Source of the DNA: Astropecten irregularis
Lineage: Eukaryota > Echinodermata > Asteroidea > Paxillosida > Astropectinidae
Length of the DNA: 64,000 nucleotides
Assembly (NCBI GenBank): GCA_963971285.1
Contig: OZ020244.1
Span: forward strand, 16,058,001-16,122,000
Reading direction: 5' to 3'
The position numbers and the translations under genes are program-made. Below, one piece after another: positions 45,586-58,264 of the stretch. The notes under the pieces are model-generated. The model ran no database searches, was not told the DNA's origin, and was given only the letters and a program-made list of their open reading frames with translations. Each line of letters begins with the position of its first letter. The first letter of the stretch is position 1.

Positions 45586-45657
45586 GTAGCGGAATTCGAA
45601 CCGGCGACCTCCTGAATACCGTACAGGCGCTCTGCCAACTCAGCCATCCAGCCCTAC
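45586..45657 (-). tRNA. tRNA-like sequence in U3
   Basis: Copy of 16030-16101 with one change in the A-box region (GGCAGA for GGTAGA, minus strand). Same defects in the anticodon arm; probably a pseudogene or SINE head. Confidence 0.45.
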
Positions 45658-46362
45658 GTTGGTGGTGACCCCAATAGTCAATTATCTTTGTTCGTTTGGC
45701 AGTCAGAACCCATGAAACCATGCACACACCGGCATACCCCAAGGATCATTTCACCGATACACGCAGCAATGCTGCAACCTGAGAACGGTACATGGGGATC
45801 ACTCAAAGTGCATACGGCTTTTTAATTAATATAATCATCAAATAACCATCACAAGGGAAACTGACGGTATTATTATTATTGCTTTTTATTCAATTATTTT
45901 TTTTCTAATTTTGTTCTAACAAAATTTATGCCGAAATTATTATTTCTTTTGATCCTACGTCTAGATAAAACCTGTATGAAAACAAACTTGCCATCTCAAA
46001 TTAAAAGATTCACTTGGTCAAAATGTTGGTAAAAAAAATTCCCATTTTATTTCCATGCGAAAAAGCTATCAAAAGGGCCATGAAATACTTTAAAATGCAT
46101 GTAAAGGCCACAATTTCCCGGGGCCCACTCAAATTGTTAATCGACCAATTTTGCCACAAAATTTGTCGACCCAATGCGCAACTCAAAATGGTCGACAGAT
46201 TCGGTGCATTGTGATTGGCCAATGCTTTGCCAACTCTTGGTGGCGCACTAGAATCGCCCGTATAACTATAGTTATACCTCTTATTCTTAAATTAGTTCCG
46301 GTGTAGAGGTTAAATGTACCCCCTCCCATTCCTCCTCTAAATATGCCCGCCCGGACACATTT

Positions 46363-48422
46363 ACAATAATAATAATTAATAATTTATTCATTTCTTATGC
46401 GCAAGTTTCATATAAAATAAATGTTCAGATGCGCATTACAATAGTAAAAATACAAAGATTTACCCTTATTTAAAACAAAATGCAGATACGTTATACAAAA
46501 AGAAATACAATTACTGAAAAAATGGAACTAAATTATATTAAGAATGTATTAAAAAAAAAAAAATACGGAAATTTAAAATACAGATAAATAGTATAAAATA
46601 TAAAGAAAATAAAACATACTGTAAAATACACAGTAAAAAGAGTACAGTGGTGCCAGCCAGCTAAAAACTACATTAAAACACTAATAAAAAGCTTGTCGGA
46701 AAAGATGGGTTTTAAGCAGGTTTTTGAAGGAATTTAGATTATTTGCAGTCATAATGGCATGTGGGAGGGAATTCCAAAGTTTAGGAGCAGCGCACTCAAA
46801 AGCACGATCTCCCACAAAGTACTTTTTGTTTTTCCAAGTGGGTAGCTGAGAAGGGATGTGTCATTAAAACTTCGAAGGTGGTAGTTTGACAAAGGCCTCT
46901 TTTTTAAAATGTTACACAAGTACGTAGGAGCTTGGCCATTGAAGGCTTAATTTAAACACAATCAACAAAATCTTAAAGTCAATCCTATATCTAACAGGTA
47001 ACCAATGTAAGTCAACCAACAAAGGCGTAATGTGGCAATATTTACTTTCATTACAAACAAGCCTAGCACATGAGTTTTGGACCGGTTGAAGTTGGTTGAT
47101 GAGATTGTCTGGTAAACCATACAGGAGACTGTTGCAATAGTCCAAACGACTTGATATAAAGGCATGAACTAATTTTTCAGTGCAACAATTCTTGACAGAT
47201 ATTTTCTGATACGCCGAATATTGTGCAAAAAATAAAATGATGTACTACAGGCTTTTGTGATGTGTGTGTTCATATTATGCTAATTAGGCTAGCCCTTCAC
47301 CGACGTGGATGAGCACTGTATACTCAAAAATCACATGTTGGCTCAGGTGGGATTCGAACCCACGACCTCCTGCTTACTAGTGCAGATGCCTTACCTGCTA
47401 GGCCACCGAGCTAGCTGGGGTCTGCAGGGTGAATCGAATCCAATATCGCGGCGGGTACCGCAGTTAATCATGAATATTAAATGATTTTGGTCGGGAAATA
47501 GATAATATGCAAATTAGGCTTGCCCTTCACCGACGTGGATGAGCACTGTATACTCAGTGCATAATTTGCATAGTATTCTATTTCCCGACCAAAATCATTT
47601 TTTCACGAGCTCTAACAAGCCCAGAGTACACAGTGCTCATCCACGTCGGTGAAGGGCAAGCCTAATTTGCATATTATCTATTTCCCGACCAAAATCATTT
47701 AATATTCATGTGTTCATATTCATATGATTGTCAAACCAGGCGCCTAAATTTTTCACAATGAAAACAGGGGTAACCCTAAAGCTCCCCACATTGATGCTGT
47801 CAATATTGACTTTGGCCAACTGCTGACGAGTGCCAATAACTATAAATTCGGTTTTAGCATCGTTCAACATAAGACCATTGCTAAACATCCATTTGCGCGC
47901 TTTATGCACGCAAGCCTCCATTGTGGAAAGAGCAGACGTCTGGTTAACTGCGTTGTCTGGACAAAAAGAAGATACAGATGAGTATCATCAGCGTAACAGT
48001 AAGCGTTAGGGAGATGATTCTCAAAAATACTAAAACGTCTACTAGTGTACATATTAAACAACAAAGGTCCTAAGCAGGAGCCCTGAGGAAATCCCCACTC
48101 TAAGTCGAACCTCTTAGAGAGTTAACCATTCACCCAAATACGTTGAGATATGTTAGACAAGTATGATTTAAACCAGAGGAGAGCAACGCCATTGAGACCA
48201 AAATCGTACTCCAATGTTCTCAGTCAAATTTGATGATGTAAGGTATCAAAAGCAGAACTCAAATCGAGTAAAATTAACAAAGACACTTGCTGCTTATTCA
48301 TAGCCATCAAGAGATCATTCCTAACCTTAAGAAGTGCTGTCTCAGTACTATGATACTTGAGATTTGCACGCTTGTGACCATGTACGATTGTCCGGGGACA
48401 CTTTAACCTGGCTGATCTGTCC
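46363..48422 (-). mobile_element. CR1/L2-like LINE remnant in U3
   Basis: Same insertion as 16803-18715, bounded by CCCGGACACATTT (46350-46362) and CCCGGACAAATTT (48423-48435). This copy keeps reverse transcriptase sequence at 47730-47890 encoding a stretch with LMLNDAKTEFIVIGT, which follows the YADD box and is absent from the other two copies. It still carries stops and frameshifts. Confidence 0.85.
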
Positions 48423-48580
48423 CCCGGACAAATTTAGAGGGGGAACAGATTTAACCTTTTAACGCCCCCTGATATTTCTTAGTCAATGTTTGGCGAATCG
48501 TTATTGAATAAAACTACTCAATGTCGATCTAGTGTCGACCGTTTTGACTGAAGTCAATGATCAAAATGAACGTTGTCGGT

Positions 48581-51500
48581 CTATCCATTATCACTAGACC
48601 GCTGGATGAAATGGATATAGAACGCATCCAAAACGCAACACATTACACAAGCGATCATTATAGCGCTGAACAGCAGAAACGTCCCGAGGAAACTTCCTGT
48701 AGTGTCATACACCCAACCTGTCAACAAATCAAATGGAATCATGGAGCTATACTGAAGGTTCAAGCATTCAATCCAAATAGACACAAGCAGCATTTGTATA
48801 TGGCACACCGAATAAGAAAGATGTGAGGCTTTGCAAGGTGACAACTGACCCTTCCGGCTTGTCAATCAACTGTGCGCTTTGACCAATTGGGGGAAGCCTT
48901 TTAGTCAGGTGACCTCGGTCAAGTCGGTCACATGCTGTATGTATAACACACATGTGGGCAGGACTTAAGAGCAAAGCCGTAAGGTCTCAACGTTTCGACT
49001 AGCCTGCTCTAGTCATCATCAAGATACGATTGAAATTATGAGGGATGCATGGTCTTTATAAGATTGTTCAGATCCTGCTATATGAGCTCCATGATTAGAG
49101 CTCACTGGGGCGTTACAATTTTACCACCACCGATTCATGAACTCTAGCTCAAACGTTCAATACTGGCGATTCCAAATAGTGGGCCTCCAAGAGTTTGCAA
49201 TGCGTTTGGTCAAACGCAATTCACAGATTCTGTCGACCAAATGCTCATTTGGGGCCTTTTCCAAACCTCGGCATTGGGCTCAGATTCTGGCTAAGTCTCT
49301 AGCTTCACCTCTATTTTGATACCTGTTATTTTAGAATGGATTCACGAAATGGAGCCGGAGCCGAGGTTTGGAAAAGGGTCGAAAGATTCCGGTCATTGTG
49401 ATTGGTCAAACGCGCTGCAAACTCTTGGTGACGCACTATGGGGAATTCCCCGTATTTTCCTCAGACTCACCTGATATGACATCACCGATTGAGGACGCTA
49501 CACCTGAGAGAAAAGACATCCAACCTATGACGAGGATGAATCGATCGTCACCAAAAGGTAGATTCCTGGCCAAAACGTTTCCAGCCTGACTTACACAATG
49601 AACTCCTACTCCAAAAGTGAATGTAATCGCCATCTGACCACCGAATGTTGGGATGATTGAACCCAAAGCCAAAGTCAGTGCTGAAACGCCGCCTGAAATA
49701 ATCACGACCACATGAAGAGACAACCTCTTGGTGTTTGGTATGGAAGCCGCTAAGAATAGACCAACCAAACCGCCAACACCGAACGCTGTAGTAAGGAACG
49801 ACGCCTGCTGGGCACTAAGTCCCAATTCCAGACCATTGGATATCATGTACACCAAAAACCCACCATAGCTAATAGTATAAAACACTCTTATTCCAGCCAC
49901 AAGAATGAATCTTATGTTGGTGAAAATGTCAAGACCTGCGGTTTGCACCCAAGAAGAAGTCTTCTCAAGATGTGTCGCTTTTTGTTCTGAGATTTGGTCA
50001 TCATCAGTTGAGAGGTCTTGGTTGGGTATAATGGCGTATATTCCAGTAGGCCTTCTCACCAATAAACCGCACCAGATGAAACTAAATCCCACCCCACCAA
50101 GTAGTAGCATTGCTCCTCGCCAGCCGTACGTATCCAGGAGAACTTGTGTCACTGGACCGTACAGCATAGTCCCTAGTGGAGCCCCTGCCAATAGCACGAA
50201 AAGTGCCAAAGTGTATTTGTCATAAAAATAGAAGGCTATCTCCGAACGTGATGTGGGCACTGTACAAGACGCACCTACACCTGCAGTTACAGAAAAGCGA
50301 AGAGAACAAAACAGTGTGTTTCATAAAAGCATTTGATTGAAATCTGTATTATATGGAGATTCTACAAGTATTCGACCCATGCATTTCCAAATGTTACTGT
50401 AATAATTTATAGGGAATAATCATACTTTGGTTTTTGTCAAATATTGCAGATTCATGTGCAAAAATGTCAAGGAAGTTACAGTCATCTGTGAAAATTACAG
50501 TCCCAAAGGGTTCCCACTTTTTGATAAAACAGTTGAAAATGCCCACAATAATTTAAAAATCTTTTCACCGTTATTTTTGATCTTGAAAAGATCAAGATAG
50601 TTTTTTGGTCACTGGTTTTATTATTTTCTAGATAAATACAACATTAATATTGCAGGAAGAAACAATTTTAACGGGATACCATCACCATCTTTATACCCTG
50701 TAAGTTATAGGTAAATATGTGAATATTTCCATCTGCTTCGGAATGCTACCAAAGTATGATAGTATCTTTAATGCAATTTTTCATTTGAAATTTACAATAA
50801 CTGTCTATGTATATTTTCTTCCTTTTTTTTATCTCAACAGTGAAAGGCGTCATACCATGTTTTGTTGGTGGTGAGGTAATTAAAAGTTATTTCAAGGTAA
50901 GTTTTTGTCAAAGAAATGCAGATTCATGGGCAAAACTACGAAAGCCCCGTGGTGCCATCAAGTATATATATATTTTTTTCTTAAGTGAAGTGTATATTAT
51001 TTCGAAATTAGTTTTTTCGAGGTGTTTTTTTACGGAATTTTTATTCGAGATATATTTCCCCAAATTTGTTTTTCCAAATTTATTTTTAGAGATACATTTC
51101 CTTACTCGCATCTATTTTTGGAAACAAATTTGAAAATATATCTCGAAAAAACAAATTTTGAAAATATGTCTCGAAAAAACAATTTTGAAAATATATCTCG
51201 AAAAAAAAAAATTGGAATAATTCTTCACTTTTTCAGAATGTATACTTGATGGCACTACAAGCCTTTCGTACAAAACGCTACAGACAAAATGTACCGTAAA
51301 ATTACAGTATAACTGACCATTCTATTGCAAAACGGTAAAGACGTAATGTACTGTGTGTACTACAGTATAACTTACTGATAGAATCTACCTATAAAATACA
51401 GGGGCCAATTTCATAGAGATGCTTAAGCATAAAAATTTGCTTAAGCGCCAAAAACCTTGGTAAATAAAATCAGAATGCCAGCCAAAACTCCTTGTGAATC

Positions 51501-52710
51501 TTATGCTTAGCAAACAATGGCCGAATACAAGTCAAAAGCAGAAAACATGACATGAACATTTGGTTGGCAATCATGTTTGATCGAGGAAGACTTTTCATGC
51601 TTAAGCAAAGTTTGTGCTTAAGCAGCTCTATGAAATTGGCACCAGGTCATCTATGCAGTAATTTACCTGATACGGCTATCAACGAGACAGCCACGACTAC
51701 AGTGTTGTCAGTAGTTGAGCAAACCACCAATCCAAGTCCATACAATAAACCGCCAACCATAATGACAACTCGGCTGCCATATTTGCGTGCTATAACTGAC
51801 ACAACGGGAGCTAGAACAGAGAATAGGAATAGAAAACTTAACAATAATTATTATCTAAAGCAGACATAATATGTATTGGAAATGAAAAGTTCCCCAAACG
51901 AAGTGTCTCCAATTTGGAATAAGTTGAGCAAGTCGATAAGAAGTGTGACAATTAACAGTGAACATGAATTCGTAACCAAGTCCCAAACTTTCCCTATATT
52001 TTACTACAGACATGTTCACAGATTTACATAGGCCTATATACTTACAGGGTATAATTGTATAGATGGACCTGGTACAAACATATATACATTAAGAATTGCC
52101 CGCCTGAAATACTCTATTTATCCAGAAATGAGTCAAACAAAAGACCGAATTTCACAAGGGAACAAAGAGCCTACTGATACGGTGACCATTTTTTGCGAAA
52201 ACAGTGAAACAGTATTTTTAAAATCTGTTCACCGTTATTTTGGATCTTTAAAAGGGGAAATTTTGGTTTTACACTTTTACAGCATTTCAGGTAGAAAACG
52301 TTTAACGGTGTGCACCTACCATCTTTATACACTGTGAGTTATTTGTCAAAATCTGTGAAGATGTCTGTTTCGGTATTATGCTACCAAAGTATACTACCCG
52401 TAAGTGAACACTGGAAGGTGGGTCGAGGTCAGGGGTAACATATTTGGATGTACTAAATTACGAATTTAAACCAAAATACATTCTGAGTAACGTAATAGTG
52501 TAACTTACTTAAAAGAAACATCACACTGAAGTGAAGAGCGGCAATTGAGCCAATAATCCACAGATCTGTGTCTAAATCCTCCTTCATGGCTGTCAGGAGA
52601 ACCCCAAACGCCTTCAAGGTACCGAGGACGATGAAATCTACCATGAATCCAGCCAGGACCACCAACCAACCCCAACCTCCCTCTGGATAACGCTGGTTTT
52701 TAGTGGCCAT
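48581..52710 (-). CDS. MCT-like transporter gene 4, complete (SLC16 family)
   Basis: Coding exons on the minus strand: 52710-52509, 51810-51667, 50280-49471 and 48717-48581, total 1293 bp, 430 residues. Splice sites and phases are identical to gene 1. It begins MATKNQRY with EGGWGW at residues 10-15. Nearly identical to gene 3 in exons 1-3 and in introns 1-2, including the GGCCAATTTC MITE (51403-51642), but exon 4 and its 3' flank are closer to genes 2 and 5 (ending IQRSSDNG, and [14 protein letters not shown]). No disabling change is seen. Same family-level function as gene 1. Confidence 0.92.
51403..51642. mobile_element. GGCCAATTTC MITE in intron 2 of gene 4
   Basis: Orthologous to 39173-39412, with the same flanking CAGG (51399-51402 and 51643-51646). 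Confidence 0.9.
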
Positions 52711-55700
52711 TTCTGATTTTCAATGAAGGTGCTGGTACTCGATCAAATTACTGAAAAAGACAAAAAAACTGAGTAGGCCTACATTTTTTGTTGATATTGC
52801 TATGCTCTGAAAAACTTTGTCTAGAAACTTTGATAAAGCATTGTGTCTATACTTACATATAACAGCTTGCATCATCATGATATTGAGTTTAATCTTTAGG
52901 CCTACATGTATGTAGCTCACCATACTGCACTGTGTTCATGCAGTGTGACACGAAACCAAGCCCTACACACCAGCCTGGTTAAAGCATCATGGAGCGGAGT
53001 AATATAATGGTGTGGTATATCCAAGCCCATGTTGACCTATTAATACGGTTTTTGTACTCTGTAGTATAGTTGTATGTGTAATAATTCCTATTCACTTTTC
53101 ATTGTGAAACGGAATTCACTGTACCAAAAGTCATTGTTATTGGAACATTCAAAACGATAGTAGGGCAGTTGAACTTCCACACTTTTGATCAGTGACCTCA
53201 TCAAAATGGTTGTGTATTCATCGCGTAGTCTTGGTTCCAAGACCTTCGTTGTTGCTTTCCGGCGGCACATAGGGCGCCCCGCGCAGCGAAATGGGGAGAA
53301 CTCTGTCAGACTTTTGGATTGTCACGAATTTCTTGCATATTTTGTAAAGCGATGTTTAACTTTTTCTTTACTTTTCGTCGAATCTCCCTTGGATTTCCAA
53401 GGGAGCCAATCAGCGAGCGAGTTTCAGCTCACATCATGAATTATTCATGTCAGACAAACATTGTTGTCTGTAGGTGTATTTACGAACGTACGTACGTTCG
53501 ATTGCCTGGGGCCTGCATATCGTGCAGTATATTTTGTAAACTTTTCGGGGAAAGATTTTGAGGACGGTACTATACTACGCAATCGAACTGGCGTTTAATG
53601 GCAGTGCATATTCTATGCCGTGTAGCTCGACGACGAGCTAGCGACCAACATCAGTAATTATTTCTGGAAAGCAGTTAATTTCTTGCAAAAACTACATTTC
53701 ACTTAGATCTAAATCCCAGGAAAAAATACCATTAGTCCAAGAGTTTTCAATTATCACAGATTTGCAACCCAAGAGGTAGAAACGGTATATTTTTATGCAA
53801 CTCCTGCCGCCCACAATTGAAACATGGAGGAAGGAAAACAGAAGTACAAAACATGTTATTTAAATTAAACGATTTTGTATCGTTGAAATGATTACGTCAT
53901 ATTTTCATATTTGTTTTAAACGCTTTCATTTAAAACGCTTTTCAGTCGCAAAATCATTTCGTATGGTTGAAATGATATTTGTATCGAAATGATATTCGTA
54001 AATGATTACGTCATGTTGTATCCTTGAAATGATTTTATTTTGTCGATTCTATTTTCACAAACAACGAAAAAAAATTGGTCTACCGAAAAAAAAACTGGCC
54101 ACCGTTTACAAACTCGATACAGGTTGTTGGTTGGCGTACGAGTTGGTTGGCGTACGAGTTGGTCAGCATACGAGTTGGCCGGCGTACAAGTTACGTTGAC
54201 CAAACGGCATACGAGTTGGTCAGCGTACGAGTTGGTCGGCGTATACCACTTTCGTCCTCCAACATCATCATAATGTTGTCGCCTTTGCATTGAAAATATG
54301 GGATGTCGTGTTGCTGTACTGATAGCGACGTCTCGCTGCTAGCTTTCATCAGGCAAAATTGTGAATGATAAAAAACGATGAATATGAATGGAGATAGGTT
54401 CAAACGTTTGACACACAGATTAACCTTGTGTATGTATAGATTGATGAAGTCCGTATACTGATGAATGGTCTTGGCCAAAGGTCCTGTCCATGCGGCAAGA
54501 ATTGGGAAGGCTGATGCCCGAATATTGCTCCTTGGAATTTAGTCTGGTTCCCAGACCAATCATTTCCGACTATTCTCTGTTAAAGGTATAATACATGATT
54601 GGTAAAGGCCATACAGAATAGGACTCACACTTTGATTCATCAAACATGTACATGAAATGATGAACCTGTGCAAATTTGAGCTCAATCGGACATCTGAATC
54701 ACGAGAAAATATAGCGAAAACCGACTGATTTTTTTCTTTAAAACATTTTGATCTTACCCCGAATTGTTTTCGATCTTTGTTTGACTAATCTCTGGATAAA
54801 TACACCGTTCAGGCGGAGATATTTTAACGGTGTGTTTCTACCAGCACCATCTTCATACCCTGTAAGTTATAGGTAAATCTGTGAACATTATTCTTTCAGT
54901 GTATATGTCACCAATCACGTACCTTTAATTCTAGGATTTTTGATAAGAGTCGTCAGGGAATCTTTGGACAGGGAGCCAGACTAGTTGGACCCTTTTCCAA
55001 ACCTCGGCTTGGGCTTGGGCTTAGGCTCCGGATAGATGTTCTGGTTTTAAAAGGAAAACAGAGCTTCAGCTTCAATGAAAAACCACAACCTATATTTTTA
55101 GCCTAGGCCTATGGATGACAGAGTTGGAGGCGGAGCCGGAGCCGAAGCCGAAGCCGAAGCCGGAGCCGGAGCCGGAGGCGACGTTTGGAAAAGGGCCCCG
55201 ATCTGTGAGCTTTGTGAGTTTGATGATGTTGATGATCTTCTGCGATCTTCACTTGTAAACCAGCCTCAAGCGATGACATTAAAATCAGCAACCCCCAAGA
55301 CTCGAAAAGAAACAAACATGGGCGTTTCTGGACATTTAAATCCACTCTGGTTGGCCTTGTACACAGACCCAACAGATGAAGAGTCGAATTGAGGTGAGTT
55401 AGTATACTGTAGAAGCTGGGTACCACCTAACCGGAATTGACTTATGTCCAGAAACGCCAAGAATGGATCCTGTATGCCAACTTCTCTTCAGACCTCTGGA
55501 AATACAGGATTTATTCTTCCGACTCCCAACTTAGGAAAAGATTGCATTAGTCACAGGATCTGTCAAATTACAAATTGGATATCAAATTGAAGATGTCTCA
55601 CTATCATTGTCGTCATCACCATACGATCTCAGTGATACTCCAATGGTTTCATGCTGGTCGACCTGTGGCATCCGTTGATCATGACTGACCGTGGACCTGT

Positions 55701-57491
55701 GCCTTGTCTTGGTCCTATACATGTATATAGCTGGTGCTTGAGCAGCGCCTGTTGTGTGGGTGCAGTCTGATCCTATAGTGGTAGTCCCTGCTGCTACACT
55801 GGCTGCACTGGTATGAGGAAGCTGCCGGCGGGACTTCCAGGGTGTATTTGCCCCGAGACTGCTTCTTATCCCAATTTAGGCGTAGCTCCTCTTCGCATCG
55901 TCGGAAGCTGTTGGTCAAATTTGGTCTCCAACTTGGTGCGATCCTAGGCTAGATCTTCCCACTTGCTGATGTCCATGCCGACTGCCTTCATGTCTTTCTT
56001 ACAGACGTCTTTGAAGCAGAGTTGGGGGCGGCCCATTGATCTCTTGCCGACTGCAAGCTCTTGCGTAGAGAAGATCCTTGGGGATCATGCCGTCCTCCGT
56101 CCGGTGGACGTGTCCAAGCCAAGAAAGGCGGTGTTGACGCGAGAGAGTGTAGATGCTGGGCATTATCTGCAATCTGGAGGATCTCGATCGATGTTTGTGA
56201 CGCGGTCAGTTGATGCCCAGGATCTTCCTCATCAGGTTTCGCATATGGAAGGTATGGAGACACTTCTCTTACCTCGCGTACATAATCCACGAGTCAGTGC
56301 CTGTTATAACTACAAATAATGTGGATATTTGAGTTAGTTTTGGGGATAACAACAGAGTAATTTATTTCATACTGCTGACATGGAAGCAGCCATCTTAGAA
56401 CAAACACAGACTGTCTAACAACGGTCACAAGAGGGCGCTATAACAAAATCGCTAGACATCAGGTTACTACAGTGCCATACAGCAGGGTGTTGACTAAACC
56501 TCGGCTCTGGGCTCAGGGTGCGGCTTCGTCTCTGTCATCCATATGCTGAAAAATATAGGTCGTGGATGTTCACTGAAGCTATTTTCCTTTTCAAAACCAA
56601 ATAATCAAACCGTAGCACAAAAGCATTTATTTTTAAACTTGTTATTTCAGAATGGATTAACAAAATGGAGCCAGAGCCTGAGCCGGAGGCTTGCAAAATG
56701 GGTACGTACCTTCATTAAAATAGACATAACTCCTCTTAAGAATGATCAATTTGTTTCATTCTTTTTTTTTCTAATATGCAGGAGAGAGTGCTCGATAAAT
56801 GATATGCTTAACTTAACTTGTCAGTGTCATTGTTTCTTTTGTGAAGCATCATCTATCCCGGTCAAGTTCTTTTTGACTCACAGTGCCCTGAAGTTGTTTC
56901 AACTTGTTTCTTACACATTGTACTTGTATTTATTTAGTGGTTAAGCTCAAATAATTCAACTAAAATGATCTTTTTTTTTTCAATGAGGCTTCTAAAATAC
57001 ACCATACCGTCTTCACATAATTAATAACTACTGTACATGTATTTGCCAACCATAGAAAAGAAAACACCTTTCATGTTTGTGCTTTTTAAGGTATAAAAGG
57101 GCAATTGATATTTTTAGTTGTGAAATCACTTTGTCTTTAGTGCTTTACTTTATCCATTCACTGAGCTGAATGTACACCGATCCGACGAAAGGAAATACCA
57201 TCCGCCATTACTGCAGTGTCCCCGTCCGACTTTTGTGTGTAATACATGAATCCGACTTACGATTCATGTAATTGGCCCTGCGGTGTATCAGCAGGGGACA
57301 TACATCTTGCAGTTTAGACTGCGGTGGTATGGAAATTCTTTTGTTGTCACTCAGTGGGCACAAAAGGAGGACGGGGACACCGCACTAATGGCGGATTGTA
57401 TTTCGTGCCGTCGGTCGGTCTATAAAAACATAGTTTCACTTATTATCCAATAAATTATTTTTTTTTACAAGTGAACGAAGAAAAATTGACT

Positions 57492-57563
57492 GTAGCGGAA
57501 TTCGAACCGGCGACCTCCTGAATACCGTACAGGCGCTCTACCAACTCAGCCATCCAGCCCTAC
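57492..57563 (-). tRNA. tRNA-like sequence in U4
   Basis: Identical in the readable positions to 16030-16101; same imperfect anticodon arm. Probably not a working tRNA. Confidence 0.45.
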
Positions 57564-58264
57564 GTTGGTGGTGACCCCAATAGTCAATCTTTGTTCGTTT
57601 GGCAGTCAGAACCCATGAAACCATGCACACACCGGCACACCCCAAGGATCATTTCACCGGTACACGCAGCAATGCTGCAACCTGAGAACGGTACATGGGG
57701 ATCACTCAAAGAGCATACGGCTTTTTAATTAATACAATCATCAAATAACCATCACAAGGGAAACTGACGGAATTATTATTATTGCTTTTTATTCAATTAT
57801 TTTTATTCTAATTTTGTTCTAACAAAATTTATGCCGAAATTATTATTTCTTTTGATCCTACGTCTAGATAAAACCTGTATGAAAACAAACTTGCCATCTC
57901 AAATTAAAAGATTCACTTGGTCAAAATGTTGGTAAAAAAAATTCCCATTTTATTTCCATGCGAAAAAGCTATCAAAAGGGCCATGAAATACTTTAAAATG
58001 CATGTAAAGGCCACAATTTCCCGGGGCCCACTCAAATTGTTAATCGACCAATTTTGCCACAAAATTTGTCGACCCAATGCGCAACTCAAAATGGTCGACA
58101 GATTCGGTGCATTGTGATTGGCCAATGCTCTGCCAACTCTTGGTGGCGCACTAGAATCGCCCGTATAACTAGTTATACCTCTTATTCTTAAATTTGTTCC
58201 GGTGTAGAGGTTAAATGTACCCCCCTCCCATTCCTCCTCTAAATATGCCCGCCCGGACACATTT

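Larger units (their letters stand above)
40481..48580. repeat. Duplicated spacer block U3 (rearranged)
   Basis: Same contents as U1: 16-bp repeats (41885-41993 and again 42666-42774), hexamer MITE 43523-43728, split LINE tail (42281-42559 and 43975-44400), MITE 45271-45513, tRNA-like 45586-45657, LINE 46363-48422 with nested SINE. Differences are a 781-bp duplication with a displaced block (see findings) and retention of about 150 bp of LINE sequence (47730-47890) deleted in U1 and U4. Confidence 0.9.
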
